DNA from: Pseudomonadota bacterium
GTDB taxonomy: Bacteria > Pseudomonadota > Alphaproteobacteria > Rhizobiales > Xanthobacteraceae
Assembly (NCBI GenBank): GCA_023404675.1
Contig: JAEYAW010000031.1
Span: forward strand, 186,001-250,000
Direction: 5' to 3'
DNA length: 64,000 bases
Shown here: positions 9,267-17,134 of the stretch, one piece after another
How the letters are laid out: each line of letters begins with the position of its first letter
Position numbering within the stretch: the stretch's first letter is position 1
Made by a program: the position numbers and the translations under genes
The notes under the pieces: model-generated
Told to the model about the DNA's origin: nothing
The model's database searches: none
Seen by the model: only the letters and a program-made list of their open reading frames with translations

Positions 9267-10373
9267 TCAGAATGTCAGTGCGGTAACGACACGCACCTTC
9301 TGCGCGGTGTCGAGTTTCTGCACCCCGAGAGTCACGACATTGTCGCCCTCGTCGAGGCCCGAGGTCACAAGAACGTCGGTGCTCTCATAGGCCTTCACGG
9401 TGACCGGCTTCAGCGCCAGTCCGCCGTCCTTGCCAACCACGAACATCCCCGGTCCCTCGCCACGGTTGAACAGCGCAGACAGCGGCAGCCGCGCGACGCG
9501 CTCGCCGGACGGATCGGACAGCGTCAGCGTCGCCGTCATGCCGAGCTGGACACGCTCGTCGGCCTGCGGGATCGAGAACTTCGCAAGATAGGTGCGGGTG
9601 GCGGGATCGGCCGCCGGCGCGATCTCGCGCAGCCGCGCCGCATAGCCCGTTTCGCCGTCGGACCACAGCTTCACTGTGGCCTTGCCGGTGCGGGCACGCT
9701 CGATCAGTAATTCCGGGATGGCGACTACCGCTTCCTTTTCGGCCGTCCGGGCGATCCGGATCGCCGCCTGCCCGGCTGCCACCACCTGCCCCGGCTCGAC
9801 CATGGTGGCCGTCACCACGCCTTTGCCGTCGGCCTTGAGCACGGCGTAGGACAGGCTGTTGCGGGTCAGTTCGACCGAGCGTTCGGCCCGGCGCAGACGG
9901 GATCTGGCTTCCTCGGCGGAGGCGCGCGCCTGATCCATCTGGGCATCGGTGGACCAGCCCTTGGAGCGCAGTTCGTTGGCCCGGTTCTCGGCGGCGCCCG
10001 CCTGGGCCAGCACGCCCGCCGCCGCGCTGCGCTCCGCTTCGGCCTGCTCGGCCTGCAAGCGGAGATCAACCTGATCGAGTTCTGCCAGCGGCTGGCCGGC
10101 TTCCACAACCTGCCCGACCTCGACCAGACGCTTGGCGACCTTGCCGGCGACGCGGAAACCCATGTCCGTCTCGATACGGGGGCGGATGGTGCCGACGAAG
10201 CTGCGGTCCGGAACCTGCTGCTCGTATTTCACCGGCGCAACCAGCACCGGCCGCGTCGGGGCCGCGTGCTCGGCCGGCTTTTCGTTGCATCCTGCAAGCC
10301 CCACGGCGGCGGCCGTGGCGACCACGGCAAAGAGGGGCCTGACGATAAGGGACAAAACCGGAACCGCGCGCAT
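9267..10373 (-). CDS. RND efflux periplasmic adaptor, lipoprotein
   Basis: This HlyD/AcrA-type membrane fusion protein links the RND pump to an outer-membrane channel. With the ATG at 10373 the 368-aa product has a hydrophobic signal ending in the lipobox VGLAGC, then the barrel-sandwich half-motifs around FRVAGKVAKRLVEVGQ and GVVTATMVEPGQVVAAG, with an alpha-hairpin between them. That start was chosen because AAAAGG lies nine bases upstream. The open frame also allows ATG 10382 and a TTG at 10433, but the latter would place the operator palindrome inside the gene. It is the first gene of the operon. Confidence 0.9.
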   Translation of the reverse strand: MRAVPVLSLIVRPLFAVVATAAAVGLAGCNEKPAEHAAPTRPVLVAPVKYEQQVPDRSFVGTIRPRIETDMGFRVAGKVAKRLVEVGQVVEAGQPLAELDQVDLRLQAEQAEAERSAAAGVLAQAGAAENRANELRSKGWSTDAQMDQARASAEEARSRLRRAERSVELTRNSLSYAVLKADGKGVVTATMVEPGQVVAAGQAAIRIARTAEKEAVVAIPELLIERARTGKATVKLWSDGETGYAARLREIAPAADPATRTYLAKFSIPQADERVQLGMTATLTLSDPSGERVARLPLSALFNRGEGPGMFVVGKDGGLALKPVTVKAYESTDVLVTSGLDEGDNVVTLGVQKLDTAQKVRVVTALTF

Positions 10374-10413
10374 GGGGGCCATCCTTTTGGCTGCTGCGGC
10401 GCGGACGATGTCG

Positions 10414-10449
10414 TGAACAGTGACGATTGTCAATAATCGTCACTGTTCA
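10414..10449. promoter_or_regulatory. Perfect 15-bp-arm palindrome, probable TetR operator
   Basis: TGAACAGTGACGATT at 10414-10428 is repeated in perfect inverse at 10435-10449 with six bases between. The element lies about 41 bases upstream of the adaptor start. A TTGACA hexamer on the minus strand falls at its centre and could be a -35 box. Position, symmetry and the TetR gene in the same operon make it a likely operator; two dimers could fit. Confidence 0.75.
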
Positions 10450-10524
10450 ATCATTAGTCATCTGATGGTAAGCCGATAGGCACTCCTCCGGCCGCCGTCG
10501 GCCCGGTTCGAAGAAGGACGCGCC

Positions 10525-10929
10525 TCATGCGGCGAGGATGGCCGCCTGGATATCGCCCACCGCATGGTCGCCGAGATTCTTCGCCAGTTCTCCGGCGACC
10601 TTGCCCGCCGTCTGCGGATGCAACTGGCGGCGCAACTCGCCGAGCGAGCGCGGATCGGCGATGATCGCAAGGGACTCGATCCGGTTCTCAAGCACTTCCT
10701 TGTTGAGATAGGCACCGACCGACGCAACGAAGTCATCTTCCTTCAGGCGACTGACGTCCGGATTGGCCGAGGTGCTGCGGTGGCGTGCGCCGGACCCGGC
10801 ACTCGTCTCCTCCAGCCCGGGTTCCGGCAGCGGCACGAGATCAATCTCGGGCTCGTGGCCGGTGTTGCGGAACAGGCGCAACGTTTCCCCATCGACGACC
10901 GCGACAATGGCACCAGCAGGCAGGATCAT
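10525..10929 (-). CDS. Host-attachment family protein (baeRF family 12 type)
   Basis: The 134-aa protein begins MILPAGAIVAVVDGETLRLF and has HRSTSANPDVSRLKEDDF and IIADPRSLGELRRQLHP. This is the pattern of the family annotated as required for attachment to host cells in Agrobacterium-like bacteria, which shares the archaeal/eukaryotic release-factor (baeRF) fold. ATG 10929 is supported by GGGGAG six bases upstream; the frame runs further upstream without a comparable site. It is probably a single-gene unit. The molecular activity of the family is not settled. Confidence 0.8.
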   Translation of the reverse strand: MILPAGAIVAVVDGETLRLFRNTGHEPEIDLVPLPEPGLEETSAGSGARHRSTSANPDVSRLKEDDFVASVGAYLNKEVLENRIESLAIIADPRSLGELRRQLHPQTAGKVAGELAKNLGDHAVGDIQAAILAA

Positions 10930-11058
10930 GGGAACTCCCCTTCGTGACGCAAACGAACGCAGCTGGCGCGAGGCCCTGCTGGTTCGCTGATTTCCTCTCA
11001 GATCACCAAAGCTTATGCGGCGTGCGCGTTCCTTGACCGCCATCAAGTCTTCGCGCGT

Positions 11059-12042
11059 CTACGGCACCAGAACCGCCGCGCCGTCGAACCGCCCGTTGCG
11101 CAGATCGTCGAGCGCTTTGTTCGCATCGCGCAGCGCATAGCGCGTGGTTTGCGTCCGGATGCCGACCTTGGGGGCGAGGCTCAGAAAATCGACGCCATCC
11201 TGTCGCGTGAGATTGGCGACCGACATGAGTTGGCGCTCCTCCCACAGCAGACTGTAAGGAAAAGCCGGGATGTCGCTCATGTGAATCCCGGCGCACACCA
11301 CGCGGCCGCCCTTGCGCACCGTGGCCAGCGCGGCAGGGACAAGAGACCCCACCGGCGCAAAGATGATCGCCGCGTCGAGTGGTTCTGGCGGACGCTGGTC
11401 CGAGCCGCCGGCCCACGCCGCGCCGAGTCCCCTTGCGAAATCCTGCGTCGTCGAGTCGCCCGGACTTGTGAACGCATAGACCTCGCGTCCCTGCCACCTA
11501 GCCACCTGCGCGATGATGTGCGCCGCCGCGCCAAAGCCATAGAGGCCGAGCTTGTCAGCCTCGTCCGCCATCACCAGCGAGCGCCAGCCGATCAGCCCGG
11601 CGCACAGCAGCGGCGCGAGCGCAATGTCGTCGCCTTCCTCGCCGAGCGGAAAGGCAAAGCGCGCATCCGCGATCACCGAGGTCGCATAGCCGCCATCGCG
11701 CGTGTAACCGGTGAACTGCGGCGCATCGCAAAGGTTCTCATGCGCGCTTTTGCAGTAAGGGCAGACGCCGCAGGTGTGGCCGAGCCACGGCACGCCGACG
11801 CGCTCGCCGATGAGAAGGCCCATCGCGCCGGGCCCGAGAGCCTCGACACGGCCGACGACCTCATGGCCGGGAATGATCGGCACCTGCGGATGCGGCAGTT
11901 CGCCGTCGACCACGTGAAGATCGGTGCGACAAACGCCGCAGGCGGAAACCCTGACGCGCACCTCGCCCACGCCCGGCTCGCGATCCGGCAGTTCGGTCCA
12001 CACCAGAGGCGCGCGCAGCGCGTTCAGAACCATCGCGTGCAT
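11059..12042 (-). CDS. Zinc-dependent alcohol dehydrogenase
   Basis: This is a medium-chain dehydrogenase that oxidises alcohols or reduces aldehydes with NAD(P). The catalytic zinc ligands are in ACGVCRTDLHVVDGELP and IIPGHEVVG. The structural zinc cluster is in CGVCPYCKSAHENLCD. The Rossmann segment is LGLYGFGAAAHI, a slightly divergent form of the usual GxGxxG. The 327-aa length fits the AdhP-like family. It is preceded by the cupin gene with a 112-base gap. Substrate unknown. Confidence 0.9.
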   Translation of the reverse strand: MHAMVLNALRAPLVWTELPDREPGVGEVRVRVSACGVCRTDLHVVDGELPHPQVPIIPGHEVVGRVEALGPGAMGLLIGERVGVPWLGHTCGVCPYCKSAHENLCDAPQFTGYTRDGGYATSVIADARFAFPLGEEGDDIALAPLLCAGLIGWRSLVMADEADKLGLYGFGAAAHIIAQVARWQGREVYAFTSPGDSTTQDFARGLGAAWAGGSDQRPPEPLDAAIIFAPVGSLVPAALATVRKGGRVVCAGIHMSDIPAFPYSLLWEERQLMSVANLTRQDGVDFLSLAPKVGIRTQTTRYALRDANKALDDLRNGRFDGAAVLVP

Positions 12043-12154
12043 GATGAGGCGACTCCGATCCGGTTGCGCACAACTACCCCCTTCGAGCCGCGCCCTGCGT
12101 CATCTTCGGAGCCCAACCGAAAATCAGCACCGCCTCTCCATCGACAAGGCGGCC

Positions 12155-12676
12155 CTAGCTGATCGACGGATCGCGGTGAATCGGATCGACCCACAACACC
12201 GTTTCCGGCTTCTCGACCGGCTCGATGTCGATATTGATCGCGACCGCCTCACCGTCGCTACGCACCAGCACACATTCCAGCACTTCGTCCGGGCTGGCGT
12301 TGATCTCCTGATGCGGCACGTAAGGCGGCACGAAGATGAAGTCGCCGGGATTGGCCTCGGCAACGAACTGCAACTGGTCGCCCCAGCGCATCCGTGCCTT
12401 GCCCTTCACCACATAGATGATGCTTTCGAGATGGCCATGATGATGCGCGCCGGTCTTGGCATCCGGCTTGATGGTCACGGTGCCGGCCCACAGTTTCTTC
12501 GCCCCGGTTCGCGCGAAGGTGATCGCGGCCTTGCGGTCCATCCCGGCCGTGGACGGCACGTTGGGGTCGAGCTGGTTGCCGGGAATGACCTGCACGCCGT
12601 CGTGCTTCCACCGGCTCTCCCCGGGATGAGCGTCATCGTGCTGATGATCGTGATCGTGCGGATGGCTGTGCGTCAT
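12155..12676 (-). CDS. Cupin-domain protein with a His-rich N-terminus
   Basis: The 173-aa protein has one double-stranded beta-helix cupin. The metal-binding set is visible in GAHHHGHLESIIYVVKG and GDFIFVPPYVPHQEIN. The first 17 residues contain seven histidines alternating with Asp, Ser, Pro and Gln, a likely metal-binding tail. Such small cupins bind Fe, Mn, Ni or Zn and can be dioxygenases, isomerases or sensors, so no reaction can be assigned. It is divergent from the CsbD gene and possibly co-transcribed with the alcohol dehydrogenase downstream. Confidence 0.8.
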   Translation of the reverse strand: MTHSHPHDHDHQHDDAHPGESRWKHDGVQVIPGNQLDPNVPSTAGMDRKAAITFARTGAKKLWAGTVTIKPDAKTGAHHHGHLESIIYVVKGKARMRWGDQLQFVAEANPGDFIFVPPYVPHQEINASPDEVLECVLVRSDGEAVAINIDIEPVEKPETVLWVDPIHRDPSIS

Positions 12677-12749
12677 GGCGGTGTTCCGGGTGTGCTTCGC
12701 GGGGCAGGTTCCATCACGTGCGCGCGAAGGTCAATGCCGTCATTGACCA

Positions 12750-12774
12750 GGAACAACTTTCCCCACGCCGCATT
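12750..12774 (+). promoter_or_regulatory. Candidate general-stress (EcfG-type) promoter of the csbD gene
   Basis: GGAAC at 12750-12754 is followed after 16 bases by CATT at 12771-12774, one mismatch from the alphaproteobacterial EcfG consensus (GGAAC, N16-17, CGTT). The inferred start of transcription is about 60 bases upstream of the csbD-family ATG. CsbD-like genes are typical members of this regulon, which is the main reason to propose it. Confidence 0.35.
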
Positions 12775-12841
12775 GACTCCGCGTTTCCAAGACGCAGTCG
12801 CAACCTGGAACATCCCGTTCCACAGCAGACGAGGTTCTCCG

Positions 12842-13057
12842 ATGAGCAGCACCACCGACAAGATCAAGGGCACCGCCAACGAGGCCATGGGCAAGGCCAA
12901 ACAGGGTATCGGCGAGGCCGTGGGCTCCAAGCAGATGCAGGCCGAGGGCGCGGCGCAGGAGGCCAAGGGCCACGCGCAGAAGGCTGTTGGCAACGCCAAG
13001 GCCGCAGTGAAGGATGCCGCCCACAAGACGGCGGATTTCGTCGATCGCAAACTGTAA
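12842..13057 (+). CDS. CsbD family stress-response protein
   Basis: The 71-aa soluble protein is rich in Ala, Lys, Gln and Gly and begins MSSTTDKIKGTANEAMGKAK, the CsbD family signature. It continues with amphipathic repeats such as QGIGEAVGSK and AQKAVGNAKAAVKDA. Homologues are induced by envelope and general stress; their biochemical role is unclear. GAGG lies eight bases upstream of the ATG, and a strong rho-independent terminator follows 14 bases after the stop, so it is a single-gene transcript. Confidence 0.93.
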   Translation: MSSTTDKIKGTANEAMGKAKQGIGEAVGSKQMQAEGAAQEAKGHAQKAVGNAKAAVKDAAHKTADFVDRKL

Positions 13058-13071
13058 GATCGGCGGGAAAT

Positions 13072-13101
13072 AAAAAGCCGGCCTTTCGGGGCCGGCTTTT
13101 T
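13072..13101 (+). terminator. Rho-independent terminator after csbD gene
   Basis: A perfect 12-bp stem (AAAAAGCCGGCC with its complement) has a 6-base loop and runs directly into a T tract. It ends the csbD transcript and, being symmetrical in its A and T runs, may also act on the gamma-glutamyltransferase transcript arriving from the other side. Confidence 0.9.
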
Positions 13102-13123
13102 TCTTCGTGCATCGCGAGGAGGA

Positions 13124-14710
13124 TTAATACCCCAGCGCGCAGCCATCCTTGCGGGGATCCGAACCGCCGGTCAGCGTGCCGCGCTCCCAGTCGATCCAGA
13201 TCGCCTGTCCGCCGCCATGCGGCGCGCGCAGCCGCGCGACGTTGTGGCCGAGCTTGCCGAGACCGTCGAACGTCGCCGGGGGCACCCCGTCTTCGAGCTG
13301 ATAGACGCTCTCGTAATGCAGCCCCCGCGGAAAATCGATCGCGGCCTGCACATCCATGCCGAAATCGACGATGTTCGACAGCACGTGCACTTGGCCCACC
13401 GGCTGATACTGGCCGCCCATGACGCCATAGGAGAGCGCGGCACGGCCATCCTTGGTGGCAAGTGCCGGGATGATGGTGTGCAGCGGACGCTTGCGCGGCG
13501 CGATGCAGTTCGGATGGCCCGGCTGCACACGGAATCCCGCGCCGCGGTTCTGCAGCACCACGCCGGTCTTGTCCGACACGATGCCGGATCCGAACGAATG
13601 CGCCACCGAGGAAATGAACGAGCAGACGTTCATATCCTTGTCCACCACGGTGCAATAGATCGTGGAGGGATTCATCGGCGGCGACACCTTGGGCAGATCG
13701 AGCACGCCATCCATCCGGATTTTCGCGCGCCACGCGTCGGCGAAGGCCGGCGACAGGATGCGGGCGATATCGATGTTCACGAAGTCGGGGTCGCCGATCT
13801 CGGTCTCCCGCATCATGAAGGCGATGCGGCCAGCTTCCGCCTCCAGATGGAAGCGCGCGATACCGAGCGGATCGAGGCCGCCGAAATCGCAGCCCTGCAG
13901 GATGTTGAGCATCGTCAGCATGGTGATGCCCGGTCCGTTCGGCGGACATTGGGACACCTCGTAACCACGATACGAGGTGGTGAGCGGCTTCGTCACCTCG
14001 GTGCGGTGCGCGGCGAAATCCTCGATGGTATGAAGCCCGCCGAGCGCGCGCAGCGTCGCCACCATGTCCTCGGCGATCTCGCCGGTGTAGAACGCATCGC
14101 GCCCCTTCGCGGCGATGGCCCGCAGCGTCCTGCCGAGTTCGGGCTGGCGGATCACATCGCCCGTCACCGGCGGCTTGCCGCCGGGCAGCAGATAGCGCGG
14201 CGCGTTCGCCCCTTTCTCCAGCTTGCCCTGGGCCGCCGCCCAGTCCCATGCGACGCGCGGGGCGACCACGTAACCCTGTTCGGCCGCGCGGATCGCCGGC
14301 TGCAACACGGCGTCGAGGCCGAGCTTGCCGTGATCGCGCAGCAGCGTCGCCCAGCCGTCCACGCAGCCCGGCACCGTCACGGCGTGCGGACTGGTGAGCG
14401 GGATCGCCGCGATATTGCGTTCAAGAAACCACGAGGCCTCAGCGGCCGCAGGGGCGCGTCCCGAGCCGTTATATGCTACGATTTCGCCCTGCCCCTTCGG
14501 CATATAGAGCACGAAGCAGTCGCCGCCGATGCCGGTGGACTGCGGCTCGATCACGCCCAGAATGGCGGATACGGCGACCGCAGCGTCGGCGGCCGTGCCG
14601 CCCGCGCGCAGAATGTCGATCGCCGCCAGTGTTCCCTGCGGATGGGAGGTTGCCGCCATACCGTTGAGAGCATGAACGGTTGAACGGCCCGGCAGATGAA
14701 AGTCTCGCAT
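13124..14710 (-). CDS. ggt: Gamma-glutamyltransferase family protein
   Basis: This is an N-terminal-nucleophile hydrolase that transfers or hydrolyses gamma-glutamyl groups, as in glutathione breakdown. The protein is made as one chain and self-cleaves before a threonine; PSTIYCTVVDKD around residue 345 matches the cleavage site, and VMGGQYQPVGQVH lies in the small subunit. The 528-aa length fits the family. No signal peptide is visible: the protein opens MRDFHLPGRSTVHALNG. It may therefore be cytoplasmic, or an acylase-like relative of classical periplasmic Ggt. The family call is sure, the substrate is not. Confidence 0.88.
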   Translation of the reverse strand: MRDFHLPGRSTVHALNGMAATSHPQGTLAAIDILRAGGTAADAAVAVSAILGVIEPQSTGIGGDCFVLYMPKGQGEIVAYNGSGRAPAAAEASWFLERNIAAIPLTSPHAVTVPGCVDGWATLLRDHGKLGLDAVLQPAIRAAEQGYVVAPRVAWDWAAAQGKLEKGANAPRYLLPGGKPPVTGDVIRQPELGRTLRAIAAKGRDAFYTGEIAEDMVATLRALGGLHTIEDFAAHRTEVTKPLTTSYRGYEVSQCPPNGPGITMLTMLNILQGCDFGGLDPLGIARFHLEAEAGRIAFMMRETEIGDPDFVNIDIARILSPAFADAWRAKIRMDGVLDLPKVSPPMNPSTIYCTVVDKDMNVCSFISSVAHSFGSGIVSDKTGVVLQNRGAGFRVQPGHPNCIAPRKRPLHTIIPALATKDGRAALSYGVMGGQYQPVGQVHVLSNIVDFGMDVQAAIDFPRGLHYESVYQLEDGVPPATFDGLGKLGHNVARLRAPHGGGQAIWIDWERGTLTGGSDPRKDGCALGY

Positions 14711-14830
14711 TTTCTTTTGTCTCGCCCCGATTTCCCGGCACTAAAGTCCGTTGCCTCCGTGTAAAGCTCTCCGCGCAAAAAAGCCACCCGCCCGATGCGC
14801 CGGCGTCCTTGCAAACGGGCCTTGAAACGC

Positions 14831-14867
14831 GACGGGCCCGCCCTCCGGAAGGGAGGACAGGCCCGTC
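14831..14867. repeat. Interrupted hairpin downstream of the PRC-barrel gene
   Basis: GACGGGCC and GGCCCGTC form the outer stem; CCCTCC and GGGAGG form an inner stem closed by GGAA. It lies between the PRC-barrel stop and the gamma-glutamyltransferase start. It lacks a T tract, so it may be a rho-independent terminator remnant or a transcript-stabilising structure. Confidence 0.55.
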
Positions 14868-14941
14868 TTGCAACCGGTCAACCTTCCCCCTCGGAGCCTT
14901 GCGACGCAAGGTCTTCCGCGAGGTGAGGCTCCTGGCCGGGA

Positions 14942-15469
14942 TCAGTACTTGAATTCCGGCATCGCCTTCAACTGATCCCGGGTGGCGTTGGCCAGCACCG
15001 CATGGTCAGGATACCAGGCGTTGGCATTGCGGGCAGGAGCCGTGGTGGTGGTGGTCGTCGTCGTTGTGTTGTTCGTCGCCGAACCGGTCGTCGTGCCGGT
15101 GGCCGGCGAAGACGGACGGGTCGTCGTTGCGGCGGCGGACGCCACCGGCTCGTTTACAAAACGCAGCTGATCAAACTTCACCGCGATGTTGTGCTCACCC
15201 ACGCCGAGGAAACCGCCGACACCGATCACCACATTCTCGATGCGGCCTTCCTTGTCGAGAATGATGTCGTTGATCGCGCCGAGCTTGTCGTTGTTCTCGT
15301 TATAAACATTCACACCGACGAGCTTGGACGAACGCCAAAGCCCTTGCGGGTTGGTGTTCTCAGTTGTGGTTGCCGTCGTCGCAGCCGGCGCACGCTCCAT
15401 CGTCGTTTGCGCGGCCGCGGTGCCAATCATGGCTGTGGTCACAAGAGCAACTGCAAGAATCTTTTTCAT
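14942..15469 (-). CDS. Secreted PRC-barrel domain protein with a polythreonine tract
   Basis: The 175-aa protein has a cleavable signal peptide (MKKILAVALVTTAMIGTAAAQ). Residues about 40-105 form a PRC barrel (LVGVNVYNENNDKLGAINDI, then RIENVVIGVGGFLG). A low-complexity Thr/Ala/Ser linker with nine consecutive threonines precedes a short C-terminal segment, WYPDHAVLANATRDQLKAMP. PRC-barrel proteins of this size are periplasmic, often stress-induced and of unknown binding role. GGGAGAA precedes the ATG. The open frame extends 11 codons further without support. Confidence 0.85.
   Translation of the reverse strand: MKKILAVALVTTAMIGTAAAQTTMERAPAATTATTTENTNPQGLWRSSKLVGVNVYNENNDKLGAINDIILDKEGRIENVVIGVGGFLGVGEHNIAVKFDQLRFVNEPVASAAATTTRPSSPATGTTTGSATNNTTTTTTTTTAPARNANAWYPDHAVLANATRDQLKAMPEFKY
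15042..15078. repeat. GGT/CGT trinucleotide tract encoding polythreonine
   Basis: Four GGT units run into CGT/TGT units on the plus strand. On the coding (minus) strand these read as ACC/ACG/ACA/AAC codons for the Thr/Asn run of the PRC-barrel protein. Tracts like this can change length by slippage in multiples of three without breaking the frame. Confidence 0.7.
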
Positions 15470-15521
15470 GTGGTTCTCCCTTTGCTGGGCCCCCGAGGGC
15501 ATCCAAAATCAACACAAGGGC

Positions 15522-15558
15522 AACTCGACCTCACGGGGCATGTTCCGATGGAACATGC
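15522..15558 (-). promoter_or_regulatory. Palindrome and candidate EcfG-type promoter of the PRC-barrel gene
   Basis: GCATGTTCC (15538-15546), three bases, then GGAACATGC (15550-15558) form a perfect palindrome. Read on the minus strand, the GGAAC at 15546-15542 is followed after 16 bases by AGTT (15525-15522), one mismatch from the EcfG stress-sigma consensus. A start near 15515 would give a leader of about 45 bases. Whether the palindrome is a separate operator is open. Confidence 0.4.
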
Positions 15559-15650
15559 GGCAATTTTGTCGCGCTCCAGTCGGGCGTGATGGACCCGTCA
15601 TGCTGCCACGACCGGAACCCGTCGCAGCAGTCCGTAGACGTCGGGGAAAT

Positions 15651-16940
15651 TTATTCTGCGGCCGTCGCAACGAATTGCTGTACACGGCCTCGACGATACA
15701 GCACCAGCGTCGCGCCGAAACCGCAGACGGCGGCGAAGGTCATCCACAGTCCGGGGGCCGCGCGGTTGCCGGTCACCTCGATCAGCCATGTGCACACCGC
15801 CGGCGTGAATCCTCCGAACAGGGCCGTGGCCAGACTGTAAGCAAGCGAAAATCCTGCGGTGCGCACGCTCGCCGGAATGATCTCGGTGAGCGCCACCACC
15901 ATCGCGCCGTTGTAGCTGGCGTAGAGAAACGACAGCCACAATTCCACGATCAGCATTCGCTCGAAGCTCGGCGCACTCACCAGCCACGCCAGCGCCGGAT
16001 AGGATGTCAGAATGGTGAGAACGGTAAAGCCGAGCAGCACCGGGCGGCGGCCGATGCGATCCGACACCGCACCCATCACTGGCAGCCAGAACAGATTCGA
16101 GAGCCCGATGCAGAAAGTCACGATCAGCGCATCGGTTTCCGACAGCTTCAGCACGTTCTTGCCGAAGGTCGGCGTATAGACGGTGATGAGATAGAACGAC
16201 ACGGTCGTCATCACCACCAGCATCATCCCTGCAAAGATCAGCTTCCAGTTCGCAGCCATGGAACGGAACACCTCCGCCGTGCTGGGGCGGTGGGTGCGAG
16301 CGCGGAACGCCTCGGTCTCCTCCAGCGAGCGGCGGATCACGAACAGGAACGGCACGATCAGGCAGCCGATGAAGAACGGCACACGCCAGCCCCAGTCGGC
16401 GACGCCGGCCGGGCCCAGTGCCTTGTTCAGCCCGTAGCCGAGCAGCGCCGCCACGATGATCGCGACCTGTTGGCTGCCGGACTGCCAGGAGACGTAAAAT
16501 CCCTTCTGGTCCGGCGGCGCCATCTCGGAGAGATAGACAGATACGCCACCCAGTTCGACACCGGCCGAGAAGCCCTGCAGGAGACGGCCGATCAGCACCA
16601 GCAGCGGAGCGGCCAGACCGATGGTCGCATAGCCCGGCACAAAGGCGATCAGCACGGTCCCTACCGCCATGATGGCCAGCGTCACGATCAGGCCCTTGCG
16701 GCGGCCGACCCGGTCCACATACGGCCCCAGCACCAGGGCCCCCAGCGGGCGCATCAGAAAGCCCGCGCCGAAGGTCACGAAGGTCAGCAGCAGCGAGGCG
16801 ACGTCGTTCTCGACCGGGAAAAACGCCTTGGCGATGTGGGAGGCGTAGAAGCCGAACAGGAAGAAATCGAACATCTCCAGAAAATTACCGCTGGTGACGC
16901 GAAGCACCATCGCGGCGCGGGAGGTCGATTGAGCGGACAT
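15651..16940 (-). CDS. MFS citrate/tricarballylate-type proton symporter
   Basis: The 429-aa, 12-segment inner-membrane transporter belongs to the metabolite:H+ symporter (MHS) branch. It has RVTSGNFLEMFDFFLFGFYA at the N-terminus, GPYVDRVGRRKGLIVTL in the first cytoplasmic loop and FSAGVELGGVSVYLSEMAPP in the middle. These resemble CitA/TcuC closely, so uptake of citrate, tricarballylate or another tricarboxylate with protons is likely. GGGGAAA precedes the ATG. A 19-bp palindrome lies 34 bases upstream. No tricarballylate dehydrogenase gene is nearby. Confidence 0.88.
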   Translation of the reverse strand: MSAQSTSRAAMVLRVTSGNFLEMFDFFLFGFYASHIAKAFFPVENDVASLLLTFVTFGAGFLMRPLGALVLGPYVDRVGRRKGLIVTLAIMAVGTVLIAFVPGYATIGLAAPLLVLIGRLLQGFSAGVELGGVSVYLSEMAPPDQKGFYVSWQSGSQQVAIIVAALLGYGLNKALGPAGVADWGWRVPFFIGCLIVPFLFVIRRSLEETEAFRARTHRPSTAEVFRSMAANWKLIFAGMMLVVMTTVSFYLITVYTPTFGKNVLKLSETDALIVTFCIGLSNLFWLPVMGAVSDRIGRRPVLLGFTVLTILTSYPALAWLVSAPSFERMLIVELWLSFLYASYNGAMVVALTEIIPASVRTAGFSLAYSLATALFGGFTPAVCTWLIEVTGNRAAPGLWMTFAAVCGFGATLVLYRRGRVQQFVATAAE

Positions 16941-16974
16941 GGCATTTCCCCGGAACAGAAGCGCTCCGGAAGAT

Positions 16975-16993
16975 ATGCGTCAAGTTGACGCAT
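16975..16993. promoter_or_regulatory. 19-bp palindrome upstream of the MFS symporter gene
   Basis: ATGCGTCAA and TTGACGCAT are perfect inverted arms around one central G. The site is 34 bases upstream of the symporter ATG, a normal place for an operator. No regulator gene is adjacent, so its binding protein is unknown. Confidence 0.6.
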
Positions 16994-17076
16994 GTCACAA
17001 GACCCGCACTGTGACTTTGCACTGCAACATCAGCGGCTTGGCGATCACAAAGGAGCGCCAGGCCGTGCCGGGTCGT

Positions 17077-17098
17077 CCTCTCCCGCCCGCGGGAGAGG
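17077..17098. repeat. GC-rich hairpin at the end of the acyl-CoA operon
   Basis: CCTCTCCCGC and its perfect complement are separated by two bases, 37 bases past the enoyl-CoA hydratase stop. There is no T tract on the minus strand. It may be a REP-type element or a transcript 3'-end hairpin. Confidence 0.5.
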
Positions 17099-17134
17099 TA
17101 ACGCTGGCCCCGCGTGCGACGACGCCCCGCCGCC

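Noticed and set aside
6391..9390. Open frame of 999 codons on the plus strand opposite the RND pump gene
   Set aside because: It is the antisense shadow of a well-supported RND gene. Its translation is His/Arg/Asp-rich with no domain motif, as expected from codon bias in high-GC DNA.
10374..10433. Longer adaptor protein starting at TTG 10433
   Set aside because: It would bury the palindrome in the coding region and add 20 residues before the lipoprotein signal; AAAAGG supports the ATG at 10373.
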